From Acestrorhynchus altus (lineage: Eukaryota; Chordata; Actinopteri; Characiformes; Acestrorhynchidae): 64,000 nt of DNA. The translations under genes were made by a program, and so were the position numbers. Every line of letters begins with the position of its first letter. Position 1 is the stretch's first letter. This document shows, in pieces, positions 40,900-55,045 of the stretch. The notes under the pieces are model-generated. The model was not told the DNA's origin. It saw only the letters and a list, made by a program, of their open reading frames with translations, and made no database searches. The stretch spans positions 14,482,142 through 14,546,141 of the forward strand of contig CM067507.1 in the NCBI GenBank assembly GCA_034509495.1. The letters are read 5' to 3'.

Positions 40900-41960
40900 T
40901 TCTCAGACTGGACATAAAGTCCTGAAGCTGAAAAGTCACTTACCTTTAACATGCTGCCGAAATAAGTGCACCTGCTCAAACTGTAAAGCTCTGTTCCACC
41001 CAAGTGCTTCTCAATGAGAGAGGAGAACCCCCACTCAGAGGACTCCTCAGACTCCTCAGACTCACTCCTGCCAGCTGGAGGCTGAGATGATGACCCTGGG
41101 GATGTTTTGGACTCCTTAGTGCCCCTCTTAAAGATAGGCTCCTCCCTATTGTGTCCATCACACTCCTCCTCTTCAGGCCCGAGTCCATCCACTACACTGT
41201 CCCACTCCAGAGAAACCCCCAGACTGTGACGCAACTCCTTACCTATGTCACATTCACGGAGCCCCGCCCCCACCTGAGATTCACCAACCAGAGCGTCTGA
41301 GGGCAGCAGGGCCGGGCTGAGGCTCAGCCCCCTTCCAGGGACATTTGCTCACGTGATGCCCCTCGGACCGGCGACAGAAAGCCCGGGTTGTTTCGCTGGT
41401 GGCCAGCACGACGTATTCCTCGTCATCCACCTGAAACGTCAGGCTGCAGATTCATCCGCGTTGTTTGAGAACCATAAAGACGGTTCTCTCGAAAGAGACC
41501 ACGTGCTGGAGCAGCCCAGACTTACAGCCCAGGGGCACTTTGTGGACGGCGGAGACCACGTGACCGTGGCGGGACAGCTCGCGCAGCAGAGCCTGGTCGT
41601 TGATAAATGGGGGGACGTCGCTCAGCGTGACCTTCTTTAGTGGGTCAGGAGGAAGACCGCCGTGTGCGAGTCTCTCGGCACTATGCCCCTCTCCACCAGC
41701 GCGTACCTTCCCCACCTCGTCCGAAACGACCACCGCTCTCCATTCTCGAGGCGGACTGGATGGAGCCATATCCCACCACTGCTCCCACCGCCAGACTGCA
41801 CTCCTCCACCGAGCACTCCTCACCACTGGCACTCTAACGCCGTGTCGACCTCCGTCATTTACTCGAGCCCCCAACCCCATATCCCCACCTGAAGACTCTC
41901 CTTCTACCTGGAGACCCCTCTTCTTCCTGGAGACCTGCCACTGAAAGCCTCCTCCTCTGC
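40900..41960 (-). mobile_element. Tx1-like (L1 group) LINE ORF1 relic
   Basis: Minus-strand translation from about 41900 reads KKVTLSDVPPFINDQALLRE, ELSRHGHVVSAVHKVPLGCK and HVVSFERTVFMVLKQRG, then after one stop FQVDDEEYVVLATSETTRAF and CRRSEGHHVSKCP. This is the RNA-binding fold followed by a CCHC knuckle found in fish Tx1-type ORF1 proteins; the knuckle has lost one Cys. An acidic Ser/Glu-rich tail (SESEESEESSEW) follows. No ORF2 is seen nearby. Confidence 0.72.
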
Positions 41961-42130
41961 CTGCGAAAACCCGTTCTGCCTGCGGACCCACACCTCTACG
42001 CAGAAGACCCCCCACTGCCTGAAGACCCCTACCTGAAGACCCCCAAGAAAGACCTCCTCCCCTCTACTTGAAGACCCCTCTTCTACCTGAAGACCCCCTC
42101 CCCTCTATCTGAAGACCCCCACCTAAGAAC
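41880..42130 (+). repeat. degenerate tandem repeat, CTACCTGAAGACCCC-like unit
   Basis: About a dozen diverged copies of a 15-25 bp unit around 'cctgaagacccc', beginning inside the 5' part of the ORF1 relic (minus strand). Confidence 0.6.
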
Positions 42131-43564
42131 CAAAAACCTTAGCTCCAAGAACAAAACTACTGAAGCAGCAGCAGCAGTTCTCACACTCAATCCTCTCACT
42201 CCTCAGACACATGCGCAGAGAGAGAGAGTAAATCACCTTCAAGGTCGACAGAGATACTGCTGCCCAGGTGAGAGGTGTGAGTCATTGCTGTGAAACTAAA
42301 GGCTGGTACACAGAGACACTCAGCAGACACTGAGTCTGATTTTCATTAGACTGATAAACACTGATACTGGACTCTGCTGAAATAAACCAAAATAAAAGCC
42401 ACTCACTGGAAGACCTTCAGAGCTCTCACTCAGAGCAGAGCTCTCAAGAGAATCTACTAACAAACCCATCTCACCCTGGACACCCTCTGTTTACACTGAC
42501 CTTTCAGAACGTGGACAGACTGAAGAGCAGGGTTTAACCATAACTGCACTCAGGGGTGGACTGGGAGAAGACATTCAGCCCTGGGCTTTGGTTTGGACCA
42601 GCCCACAACAACCACAGGCCTTTTCCTTCATTATTGTTTCATATTTTACATTCAAAAAGTAGTACAGAATATAACAACAAACAAAACACAAATGTCGTAG
42701 TAAAGTGTAGTGTAGTATACTCGTCCTTTTTAACCAAACCAGCCATTGCCTCTGTGTGGGAGTTTTTGTCTTCTAGTATGTACAGTACAAGAGAGAAGAG
42801 AAAAATACACACTAAAAAAACAGTGTGAAATGTATAGTAACTTGCTGGCAAATATTAGCAAGTCAGTTGCTGTAGAACATTTCACAGTATGCATACTGTA
42901 CATTTAAACAGCACTGTGAGGAAGTAGGGTACTGCCTGGGTAGTGTAGGGCGAGTAGTCAGAGGGAAAATCTCCAGGTAGGCCACCGGTTTATTGAACAA
43001 ACAAATATTTACACTGCACAAATAAAGAAAAATAAAAGAAAAAATAATAATAAACATTCCCACTACTTCAGTGGTAATGACCAATGACTGCGAAGTCACG
43101 AAAAGGTCTTTTCCAGTACACGCACTCCCCCTTACTCTTGCTCAGAGCACGTATATATACTAGTAGCCCCTCCCCCTGGATTCTACCAATATCAGCACAG
43201 GTGATGTACTTGAAACAATTTAAGATAATTGTTGAGACACAGTTAAATACAATATATATCATCAGTTGAGTACACTGTACTACACCGGTTCATCAAGTCA
43301 TTTTTAAACAAACACTGTGAGTATTCAGACATTCATTGTTAGACCTTCTTCAAGTCCAATCTCCCCTCTCCTTATAACAGAGGTGGATTGACCCAGGTGA
43401 GTAAAAGCTCAGAGCTCAGTCACTGTACTCTTTTGGGCCTGGTTAGCTGTGGACAACAAACGTGAGTACAGGTTTGTGTGTGACTTATGTGAAGGTAATG
43501 TGTATGCAGAAGCTCACATCATTACAAGCACCTTTAAAATGCTGTATTTTTATTACATTAAACA

Positions 43565-43690
43565 TCACAATTCTGTAACTGTTATCACTGCAAAACTCAC
43601 AATACTGTAAAAGTTATTACAGCAAAACCACAAAGTACTATAACTGTTATTACAGCACAAATCACAGTACTGTAACTATTATTTTTACAG
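43565..43690 (+). repeat. tandem repeat, about 32-bp unit
   Basis: Four diverged units of 'tactgtaactgttattacag' plus 'caaaatcaca'. Each unit carries a self-complementary-looking acTGTAA...TTACAgc pair. Confidence 0.7.
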
Positions 43691-44043
43691 TGTAACATTA
43701 GCTTTATAGTTTCTAGCTGTGAAAGGCCTGATTAGTGACTTAAGCTGAGCTAACAGATTGTTAGCATTTCTGTTATCTTAAAGACTGGATTTAATAAAAG
43801 CAGGCAATCATTAGAAAGTTATAGATACTCACTGGAACATAACAGAACTTGTGTGGAGGATATAAAGACGTCCTGTCTAAGTGATAAAAACTTGTATGCT
43901 TTATGATGTAAAATACATTTTAAATGTAAAATTAGCAAAGAATGATTAGGGTATAAAAATCCCTCTGATAATAAGCATATTGTGATTCACAGTAGAAATA
44001 TGTTTACTGTGGAATCACCACCACAGAAACTTCACCATGAACA

Positions 44044-44160
44044 TGCTGTATATAGGTTCTAAAGTAAAATGCTGTATATAGGCTCTACACTAACATGCTT
44101 TATATAAGCTCTATAGTAACATACTGTATATAGTTTCTACAGTAACATTCTGTATCAAGG
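44044..44160 (+). repeat. tandem repeat, 26-bp unit
   Basis: Four clear copies of tgctgtatataggctctaca followed by ctaaca, decaying further to about 44210. Confidence 0.75.
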
Positions 44161-45401
44161 CTCTGCTCTATGTAGGATCCACAATATGCTCTATATAGGG
44201 TTTACAGTGAGAATTTGATCATTATACTGTAATAATGTTGTGAGACTGTAAGAAATATGTTACACTGTAGTTTTATTTCTTATTTCTGGAAACATGGTTA
44301 GGGCCTGAATCTCTTAAAAAAAACCCAACTTATATATATTTAAAAAAAAAAAGAAAAACACTTTTAGTTCCTACAACTTCATTTAAACTACACCAAATCA
44401 TTTCCACACAAACAACCCACTCACTACACAGATGGTGACCTGTATAACAGATGCAGTGTTACGATATGGCCTGGATTATTATTATCAAATATATATTTTT
44501 TTATATCTTGTACAAAATATATTTCAATATTTATGATATATTACCTAGCCCTATGTAGAAGCACAGTACACACACAGTTTAAAAATGCTTGTGGTTTTGG
44601 GCGTTTTTTGCCCAAAAGCATTTCTGCTAAGATGCTGCGATCCAGCAGATAATAGAATAGATAATAGAAATTCCAAATCAACCAAAAAAAAACACTGACT
44701 GCCTCCAAATTGCTTGTTTTGTTATTTCTGTCCCAGTGTCTTCATGTGAACTCTGTTCTAAACCAGGCTCAAGAGTACCATCCATAAACACACATCTACA
44801 AGCCTCACCTCCAGTGTAGAGGAACCGTTCCTGATCTGATCATCTTCACAGATACAGCACAGCATTACAGAAAGTCATTAGTTACAATTTATTCATTCAT
44901 ATTTATTAATTTATAAGTTTTAAAATTCTAATAATTTAACTTCTTCCCACTCAGAGGCATCACTTACACACAGGCTGCACTGGCACACAGAAGACTCCTC
45001 CTACACACAGTCTATATTCACACTTTGAAGTTATACTCACACTGGTTTAGCATATGCACACATGCTCAAGCATATTTCAACTCAAATATTTACCATTTTA
45101 CTAATAAGTTTCCAAAAAAAACTATCAAACATAAAAAAAAAAAACAATACTCCAAAGTGCATTTTAATGGTGACACCCTTTTTACACAGGACAGAGTTCT
45201 CTGGCATCTTAATGTAATGTGTGTTGATATGCTTTGCTGAAAATACCCCAAGAATAAAGCACTGCAGCATTTTTCTAACCCTGTCCACACGGCCTTGCTC
45301 AGAAAGATCACCCCAACCCTCACTTCCCATCTGTGCAAACATGTGCCGTATATACCATTCACTGTTTCTTCAAAAAAAAAAAAAAAAAAAACAACAACAA
45401 T

Positions 45402-45830
45402 AATTTATCCTGCGTATGTTGAAGTAGCTGTCTCTTCTGTCCAGGGAAGACTAGATTCTCTACTAGATTGGAATATTGTACTGAGGATCTGATTGCATTT
45501 AGCAACAAGAGCATTAGTGAGGTTGGGATGTTGGATGATCACCACTCCACCTCTTCCCCAACTCCTTCCAAAAGTATTGGATGGTGTATAATCATTCCAG
45601 AGAACACAGCTCCACTGCTCCACAGCTCAATGATGGGGGCTTTATAACCCTGTAGCTCACACCGGCCATTGGGCATGGTACCAACATGTTCACGTTTTTC
45701 TGCTCCAAAGAGGATGATTAGCAATGCTTCTCTACAAGGTCTAGACAAGTTTTAAGTGTGTGTATGTGTGCATTTACACATCTGTCAGCAAAGGGTGCAA
45801 TATAAGTAGCAAAACACGTTCATAAGTAGA
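45402..45830 (+). mobile_element. MITE family M, near full-length copy
   Basis: Contains in order 'gtctcttctgtccaggga', 'gtgaggttgggatgttgg', 'tcattccagagaacacag', 'gggggctttataaccc' and 'tgcatttacacatctgtc'. Confidence 0.65.
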
Positions 45831-45959
45831 TCACAGAAGTGGAGGAGTCACATGTGGAGGTCATAGGGACACATGGCTTCCAAGATGACGCCAGCTTGTC
45901 TAGTAATGATATGGCAATTAATTACTGAATAAATATTTGGACATTTAGTGGATGTGCAC

Positions 45960-46425
45960 AAGATGTGAAAAGTGAGCTAATATATTTCCCATATTTCTAT
46001 TGATATTGGGATATAAACAGTGTGAAATGGGCTAAGGTTATATAATTGATATCTAGTTTTTCCTGCTCCCTCACTCTGCTCTGACCCCTGCTTTCAGCTC
46101 CTCCTCAACTCTGCTCCCCTCTGCCCCCAGTTATGCACTCATACACACTATGCAAAGCATACAGTGTCACACGCCTCTTTTTTGCACACACTAATGTTTT
46201 AAAACTAAGTTAATCATTCGGAGATCCAGGCTGCTTGGTCTAGGGACTTCATCTATTGGCAGGGTCTATACTGAGGCAGGCAGGTAGAAGTTGGAGCTAG
46301 ATAAAAAGAAGCATGGGACATGATCAAGATTATAATGCAAGATTTTGCAAATCACAACGCAAACTAGAGCAGCATTCTGACATTCAAAACTTGTCTGTGA
46401 TTTACTCTCTCTCTCTCTCGCTCTG

Positions 46426-46465
<40 letters not shown>

Positions 46466-46533
46466 AGAGGCCTTTCAAGGTGTCAGGATGCAGTTTACAG
46501 AAAATGACAGAAAGGAGAAGTAGGTCAAGGCAT

Positions 46534-46569
<36 letters not shown>

Positions 46570-47375
46570 TTATCTAAGCATTTAGTCAGCAGTCTGGGTA
46601 TCAGCAGTCTGGGTGATATGAATATTTTTTATTGATATTGGGATGTAAGCAGAGCTGAATGTGGGCTGAGGAGATATAGTTTATATTGAGTTTTAAAGTT
46701 TTAAATAACATTCTGTTTCAATCTCCTGGAAAGCTTTTTCTGCTCCACTTTTCCAGCAGAGCTCCTCTTTTACTCTGCTTCCCTCTGCCCCCTTTCACAC
46801 TCTCACATTCACACTATGGAGGGGACATTACTTAATGTATAATATAGAAGAAACGAAGATGAAATTTCAGTATTTTTAAATATAGTAAAATGACAGAAAA
46901 AGGAATTCATACAATGTCCTATTTTTTCACGTTGTATTTTTCAAAACATATATCCCTAGTCTATTCCTGAAATGGCAATAAAGTTCTGAACTTAAACTTG
47001 AAAAGGAGTGTCCATATACCTTTGGAATTCAGCGGATGTGCACAAACTCTGCAAAATTGAGTTAATGCTGTTTCTGTTTCAATCTTGAACAGAAAAGAAC
47101 ATAAACCCATTTTCTGCTCCCACACTGTGCTCTGCCCCCTGTTCTCAGCTCATCCTCTACTCTGCTCCCCTCTGCCCCTGTTCTTGTTCTCATGTACATA
47201 CTATGGCGGGGACATAACTTAGTGTGTGTAAAGAAGATGTCACAATAAAATTTCAGTGTTTAAAAATAGTAAAAAAAGATGGAAAAGGATTTAATGGTGT
47301 GTCCATCCACATTATATTTTTCACAGCATATGTCATATCGTATATCGCCATTCAAATAAAAAATAGCCCTAAGCA
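45960..47375 (+). repeat. cluster of three family R copies
   Basis: Copies at 45960-46190, 46600-46980 and 47040-47375, each with 'gatattgggatataaac' or the 'tctgctctgccccctg...cagctcctcctctactctgc'-type core. The second and third also share 'gaaatttcagtattttaaa'-like and 'ttttcacagcatatgtcata'-like parts. Confidence 0.6.
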
Positions 47376-48830
47376 GTCATTCACTGGAAATTCAGTGTCT
47401 GATTCCAGAGAAGCTGGAATATTTCCCTCAATGAAACACGATCACATAATGACATGCTCACAGTCTTCATTTGCACAAGTCGAAAGTATTGATCCTCGTC
47501 CCACATCATCTACTCTCTGCTTCCTCACATCAGCTCCAGTCTCTGGCTCTTCCTTTATGCACGACTGCACACTCATACACAGCTGAAGAGATTAACTAGA
47601 TATGCTCAGCATTAATGAAGGCACTGAGGAGCTGATGACACTAAGAAGCCCTTACAGCTTCTCTGAATGTCAGGAATACACATAAGATGGTGCCTCATTT
47701 ACAGTAGGCCTACTGGACAAGACCTTCATGCTGTACAAATGCATTCACTAAGCACTTTATTAGGAAGACCTGTACAGCTACACACCAACCAATTGTTTGT
47801 CAATGCATTAAAATGCAACTCCATGCTCCTTCAGGATTCTAGAGGAAAGGTCACAGGTCATTGTGACACGGGTGGGTCATTTTACAGAAAGATGCTACAC
47901 AAACAGAATCAATGTCATTTGGTAAGACCCCTAATGCTACATTCATCCCCCTCTGCAACATGATTAATTAAAATTAATGACAATGAAATTCCATACTCCC
48001 TCTTCTCAATTGGATTAATTTTATATTATTCATTATTTATTATTATTATTGTTTAAGTAAGGCTCTTACTTAAAGTTTGTTAAGGCTATTTATTACCATT
48101 GGTAAATGAATACATGTTTATACATTATTGCTGTGCAATGAAAAAACAAAACAGCAACTTTACAGGAGAACTTTGAATTATTTTCTATTGCTCTATTCAT
48201 CCAGAAATACAGAACAAGGGTTCAAACCATGGAGAAAACTAAAAATGCACAAAATTGGAGATGGTGATATATATGGAGATCAGTTATATATTAATGTCCA
48301 TTAACATAATAGGATGGTATTAGAGGTATAACGTCTTTCCACCTTTACACATACAAATTGCTATAGTCCTACAACTTCAGCCTACCTGAAGACACCTTGC
48401 CAATGTGTGTGTGTAAACACAGGCAAAGGTCCTCATATTTTTAAGCCAAAATATGGTCAAAGAAGGGCTATTGGATGAAGCTGAAGTTTTCACTCTTTGA
48501 ACATGTCGAATTGGATTCCACCCGGGACACATCTATTTAGAGATTAGCATTTTCACAAGTGTTGTAACACTCTGAAAGTATTGCTGATGAGCTGATGATC
48601 AGGTGTTTAACAAAGCATAAGAACAAACAAGTGCTGTGGGCAGTCAGGGATAGAGTCTGACACATGTTCTAAATAGAGAAGAGTATAGAGCAAGAATACA
48701 GTCTTTAATGCCTGAATTGTGACACAGGACATGATTCAGCATGACAGTTATATAAATGCATTGGACTGTCTCCTAGCAGTGAGGGGACAAACAAAGCAGT
48801 ATCAGAGTTTACAAACTATATTTTCAGTTC

Positions 48831-49015
48831 TTTATGGACACCCCTTCTAATGAATGCATTAGGCTACTTTGCATCTACTTTGCAGTTGCACCCATTACTG
48901 ATACAGATGTGCAAATGCACACACACAACTTGTCTTGTGCGTGTAGAGCAATATCGCAAATAGAATGGCACACTCTGGAGCAGATAAATGTAAACCCATT
49001 AGCACCATGCCTAAT
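48831..49015 (-). mobile_element. MITE family M, inverted fragment
   Basis: Reverse complement of 'tttatggacaccccttctaa' and 'gatgtgcaaatgcacac' matches the family 3' end. Confidence 0.5.
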
Positions 49016-50744
49016 TTTTCAGAAAGGATGTGTGGGTTTTCAACTTGGGACAGCCTTCAGTGACGTGACAGCTGAGAAATGGTGTTTCCTTGGTTGCATC
49101 CTTGGCTTTGAGTTACAGCTTTTGTCTCCTCCTTAGTTACAGACCGTGGTCAATAATTTCACCTATGTCTTGTTATGATTGTGTGTATAGTCATGTACCC
49201 ACTACTGTCCAATTTCCTGTTATTTCGAGTTATATTATTTCTGTTGTTCTTTCTTCGTCTTTGCCTTCCACAAATTTTGTTTCATCTGTTTGAAACAAAA
49301 CTATTTTAGCTTGTTAGGTTGCCTGTTTACCATAGTTTCCATACAGTCCTCAAAATAAAGCAACCCTGGTCTGCTCTCTTCAAAGCAAGGCAACACTAAA
49401 ATATGCAGAATTAGAACCTTACAGGTCCAGGGTTGAAAAGTGTCTTTTAGAGCCTTTAAAACAGCCTTAGCCATGTGACAATGGGTATTTCTTGCTCCAA
49501 TGCTCCCTCTACAGTTGGGAAGTAAAACGTACAAGAATTCAGCACTATGACGCCACTAATGGTCACACTTTTCACATGCATTTCACAAGCTGACAGATAC
49601 TGAATTAGCATCTGAAATAAAAGGCATTTGGACTGAGGTGGTAGAGTGATATTACCGGATTTTACATGAACATGATTACACAGATCTCATTATTTGCTTC
49701 ACCAAAGTTACATAGTGCAGTTTCTGCACACTGAGCCCAAAGTAGTAACAATATCAGAGCTATTCTCCCTATTCTCCCTATTCTCCCCTCAGTGGAGAAG
49801 GTGTTGTTTTTACAAAAATAAGATATATATATATGTGTATGAAGAAACTGCATCCTAACCAGAAAATATTTAGGAAGCCAACGGCTTTAAGAATTAGCAA
49901 ATTCACAAGTTATTACAGTCAGTCAACTGTTCAGTAAATTATTAATTCCTTTCACAAATCACATGCAGGGCTACTTCAATGGAGTAAACAAATGTCTTTC
50001 TATGAATCATAAATTATGGACCTTATAAGCCTTTTGTGAATGTTTCATATGCAGTTAGGATGCATTTTGTTTAATTCACATGCATTGTGGGCGTATACTG
50101 TGGTTATGTCACAACCTGCACTTGTACGCACATTCAGACCTCATTCTTCAAAATGCTTGGCCTTCAAATAAGCTTCCATAGAGTACATAGTACTGCAGAA
50201 ATTAACAAAAATGTACTTTTCTGTCAATTGTTAATAGTTTCATTCACAATCCTAAATAAATCAGTATTCTTTTTCACCCGGTGTTGATATAAATGTGATA
50301 CAGTGCTGCAAAGGGTGCAGTTTCATTAAAGTAAGGTCATGCAAGGATAAAATGGATTTTAGTTTTCAAATTCATTCAGCTGAAGTAAAAAGTCTTGCCA
50401 GCCTTGTATGTTGAGAAATTGAACATTAGTTCGGCACTGTTACAAACAATTGAACCGTTGATCTACACATGAACAGAACTCTCAACTCCAGTACAAAACT
50501 GAAGGAAACTTCTTCATCCAACATCCGACACTAAACATGTTTTTGATGACATTTGCAGCACAGAAAAAATGTAAATTAGATGTGGAGAGAGTTCAACTCT
50601 CTCTTCTACTATCTTACCAGCAAGGTAAGGTCATGAACTGTGATATTTGCTTGGTGAAGCAGACACCCCATATAATGAGGATTTAAAGTGAAAGACCACT
50701 CTCACTAGAGCTCAGATACATCCTACACCTATAGCCCAAAAGTT

Positions 50745-50938
50745 ATACACCAATCAGCCGTAACATTAAGACCTTGTTTCTAGACTCACTGTCCATTTTT
50801 TAGCTCACTCACCATAAGGGAACACTTTGTAGTTCTATAATTACAGACTGTAGTCCATCTGTTTCTCTGGATACTTTGTTAGCCTCCTTTCACTCTGGTC
50901 TTCAATGGTCAGAACCACTCCAGCAGCACCACTGTATC
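50745..50938 (+). mobile_element. MITE family L, one-ended copy
   Basis: Begins tacaccaatcagccgtaaca and shares 'ttctataattacagactgta' and 'cctttcactctggtcttc' with 16938-17247. The right TIR is missing. Confidence 0.55.
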
Positions 50939-52161
50939 CTATCCACGTAAAACCCACAAGTACACATCTCATCTACACACCTTCAGGTACTAATAAGCCA
51001 CTCTGCACATACTCCCAACAGTTACACATACACACCACTGTATTTCTACCCCATATACACCATTGTAATACCTCTAACAGGTACACACACAAACCATCAA
51101 ATATTAACAAAGGTTGGGGCAGACCCTTCAAATGCTGTGCAGTTCACCATTATGGTGCACCTACCTCCCATTTTGACCGCTGCTGCTGAAAAAACAAAAA
51201 AACTATCCTCCTTTCAGCTCAGAGACCCAAGTGTCAGTGACACTCAAACACTCCACTGCGCATACTCTGTTCCTTGTGTAGTGACATTTCTGCTGGTTTC
51301 CCCATTGCCCCCTCCTGCCCTTTACTCTCTGCATTCCCTCAGGTCAGGTCATACTCCTGCAGAGAACATCAGCTCCAAAACGAGACACCAGGACTTTGCA
51401 CCCAAATGACAGTTTAAACAAGCAAGAATCTTGTGTGAATCCAGAGTGGCAGTGCATCTACAACACACAACACACCAGTTCATAACTCTGAAGAAGTAAC
51501 TCGATAATTATACCTTTTCCTCATGTGTGAATGGAATTTAGACGCAGACATTGTGAGCGTCCTTTCCAGGAGGTGGGAATGAGTGTCCTGTTGCTATGGT
51601 GACCATTGTCCTTCATCTATCTGAGATTTGAAGGTGTCTGAGCTGCTGTTAAACAGACTTGCAGGAATCTAGTTATTAGCTCAATGGGTTGAAGAGGGTT
51701 CAAGTGGGCACAGAGCCATCGCTCAGTGGGAGGGAAAAGAAGTATTTCCCACACCATGATGGAGGAATTTACATAGTAAAGGACAAAAAACAGGACGTTT
51801 AAAATTTTTGTATCAGCATGTGGTACAGAATAAATCTGGCTGAGTGATTATTACTTCCACACACACTTTAACATTCAGTGTTAACAGGAACATTTTGATT
51901 TTATAGTGGCACACACTTTTGAACAGACAAGTGTTAAAATGTGAGGTGTTGCATCTTTGGAAAAAATACAGAATTTAAAAACAACAGATCAGCAGAAACA
52001 TTCAATTTACACCATTTTCCTTTCCCTTTCCTCACTCTTCTGACTATAGGCAGAAATCAGCACATATTCGAGGTGTGGAATGAATAGTATGTCCATTTAG
52101 TAATGTATGTCACATAGCTAAAACAGTTGCTGGAGTCAGGCATAGCACTCATGAATCACAG

Positions 52162-52374
<213 letters not shown>

Positions 52375-52378
<4 letters not shown>

Positions 52379-53210
52379 TATATCCTTCAGATGTTTCTAT
52401 AGCTTGATTGGAAAACATAGTACATTCAGTTGATTGGACATGATTTGGAAAGGCACACACCTGTTTATATAAGGTCCCATAGTAGACAGAGCACAAACCA
52501 AGCCATGAATTCTAAGGAATTGTCTGTAGACCTCCAAGACAGTATATTATTGAAACACAGATATGGGAAGGTCAGACATGCACGGCCAAAGTGAATGATC
52601 GTGGTAGGAGAGTCTTAGTCAGGGAGGTTACCAAGAACCAAATGGTCACTCTGAGAGATCTCCGGGGTGGCCTGTGGAGAGAGGAGAACCTTGCAGAAGG
52701 ACAACTATTTCTGCAGCACTCCACCAATCAGGCCTCTATGGTAGACTGGCCAGACGGAAACCACTCCTCAATAAAAGGCACATGACACCCCGTCTAGAGT
52801 TTGCCAAAAACACCCAAAGGACTCTTGGACCATGAGAAACAAAAAGATTGAACTTTTTGGACTGAATGCCAAGTGTCATGTCTGGAGGAAACCAGGCATT
52901 GCTCATCACCTAGCCAATACCATTCCTACAGTGAAGCATGGTGAAGGCAGCATCATGCTGTGAGGAACTGGACTAGTTAGGGTTGAGGGAAAGATGTACA
53001 GAGGCATCTTTAATGATAACCTGCTCCAGGACACTCTGGACCTCAGACTGGGATGAAGGTTATCTTCCAACAGGACAATGCACACAGCCAAGATAACAAA
53101 AGAGTGGCTTCAGGACAACTCTGTGAATTGTCCAGCCAGTGGCCTAGCCAGAGCTCAGACTTGAACCCGATTGAACATCTCTGGAGAAATCAAAAAATGA
53201 CTGTTAAACG
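52375..53210 (+). mobile_element. decayed Tc1-like element
   Basis: Plus strand carries remnants of a Tc1 element in order: 5' region 'ttggaaaggcacacacctgt', 'gtgaagcatggtgaaggcag', 'ttccaacaggacaatgcaca' (the QDND-type block) and 'gaacccgattgaacatctct'. Multiple stops and frameshifts; no intact TIR found on the right. Confidence 0.72.
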
Positions 53211-53211
53211 A

Positions 53212-53460
53212 TATTTATACATTGATATGTATATCAATATTTGCATATAAACAGAGAAGGTTATGGGTTGAGGCGATCTCATTTTCATTAAGTTTTGTAA
53301 CTGTAAAATTATTTCAATCTTTCAGAAAATCCTTTTTATGCTGTGCCCCCTGCTCTGAGGCAACTTCTCTACTTGGTTCCCCTCCACCCCCCACTCATGT
53401 TCTCTCACACCATGGAGGGACATAAAACAGTTTTAAAATTTTATAGCAATTTGTGTACAT
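53212..53460 (+). repeat. family R copy
   Basis: 'gatatgtatatcaatatttg', 'gctgtgccccctgctctg' and 'caccatggagggacataa' match the 45960-47375 copies. It follows the Tc1-like relic directly. Confidence 0.5.
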
Positions 53461-54798
53461 TTTATACATTGTCATTGTATGTATAATATAATGGTCATAA
53501 AATAGCATTATTCCTGTTACCAAATTAATAGACTGGATTAATAGATTAATAGATTTGTAGTTTTTATTATATTTTCTCAATTAACAAGTACTACTAACAC
53601 TAGAACTACTATTATTACTAACAACTTATTTTATTTCTATTTCTAGTAACTGAGTGCATTGCTTGCAATATGATGTTTCATGTTGTTCTGAAAATTAAAA
53701 TCCATAAAGTATTAAAGTATGCATCAATTAAAAAGCAATAGAAGAGTAATTAACAATAATGTTAGAGCATTTCTGTTGGTATTTTCAATTAGAATCATTT
53801 ACAGCTACAAGGATCAAACAATGAAGAAATCTAAAAATAGAAAAAATGGAGATAAATGTTTTACATTGGACAGCAACATTATCTGCATTATCTTCAGCAG
53901 TGGTTCACTTTGGTGAAATGTTGGAGAAGAAATGAATGAACCAGTCACGTGAAAACAGGTTATTACAGTTTAAACACAGATTAATACCATTCAGAAGCAC
54001 AGTATATGAGTGGGGTAGTTCATGTAGTTATGTTAAATTTATGTTCAAATCTTTTTTATGGCTACATGATTGAAAACGCTGCACAGGAAGACCTCAGACT
54101 AAAACCTAAAACCTGTATATCCCACTAGTTGGGGAACAGTTTCAGTACCACAACCTCTTAAAACCACCTTTTTCAGACCTCAGCTCTGTGGGAAGCTCTA
54201 GCTGTAAATCAGTATCTAGAAGACAAACAGACCTTTGTGCTGAAGCTGTTCAGGAACACCTTTCCCTTTGTGAGAGAGAGCCTCTAAAGGAAAATCTACA
54301 GAACACAAATACACAGTGTAAAGGTTTAGTTATAATGTAGTAAACTGTTAACTACAGCCATTAAAATGTAGTTTTATTAAACCTACAGAGGCACAGAACA
54401 ACAGATAGCAATCAGAGAGAGAGAGAGAGAGACATGTCAGATTTTAAGGAAATTTCAGAAGTTGTGAGAAGTTGCAGAATTATCCCAGAAACAGCCAGAC
54501 TACAAAATAAATCGACATGTGAACAGAGCCAATAAACAACTTTAACTTCAGGCATTCAGTGTAAAAACAGGTGGTGCTTCTCCTTGTATGTGGAAGAGCT
54601 CCTACCTGAAAGAGAGTCGGGTCAGGAAGAGGGTACAGATAGACGGCCACACCAAGAAGTCTTGAGGAGCATTGAATATACCAACAATATAAGAGGATAC
54701 CTTTAGCACCATCTATTGGGCAAGAACTTTCCCATGAAGGACAACACATGTACTTTGGGTGCCCAAACATTTAAGAATGTAAATACATTATATATTCC

Positions 54799-54861
<63 letters not shown>

Positions 54862-55045
54862 GCTTATTAATGCTGTTGTTGCTGAATGCAACCAAATTCT
54901 CACAGCATAGCTCAAAAATCTAGTAGAAATCCAGTTTTCATTGGACAGTAAAGACAATTACTCCAACAAAAGCAGGATAAATAATTTTAATTCCCTTGTT
55001 TTTGGAAGAAACAATGAATGAGCCAATGTCCCAATACATTTCTCT
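54862..55045 (-). mobile_element. MITE family M, inverted fragment
   Basis: Shares 'ctccaacaaaagcaggataa' and 'tgagccaatgtcccaatac' with the inverted copy at 32690-33045. Bordered by the (AAT)n tract 54800-54860. Confidence 0.55.

Larger units (their letters stand above)
35873..42130. other. pklr 5' region (repeat-rich)
   Basis: Should contain the missing pklr 5' exon and promoter, which I could not identify. Contains a Tc1-like relic (36640-37300), (CA)n 38197-38257, (GA)n 38346-38424, a dispersed-repeat fragment at about 39290-39420, a long-TIR MITE (40064-40433) and a Tx1-like ORF1 relic (about 40900-41960) with a tandem C-rich tract beside it. Confidence 0.5.

Noticed and set aside
40934..40952. 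ATGTTAAAG|GTAAGT (minus) as the missing pklr coding exon 1
   Set aside because: It would join exon 2 in the wrong phase (exon 2 needs one leading base), so it cannot be the coding exon; a non-coding role stays open.
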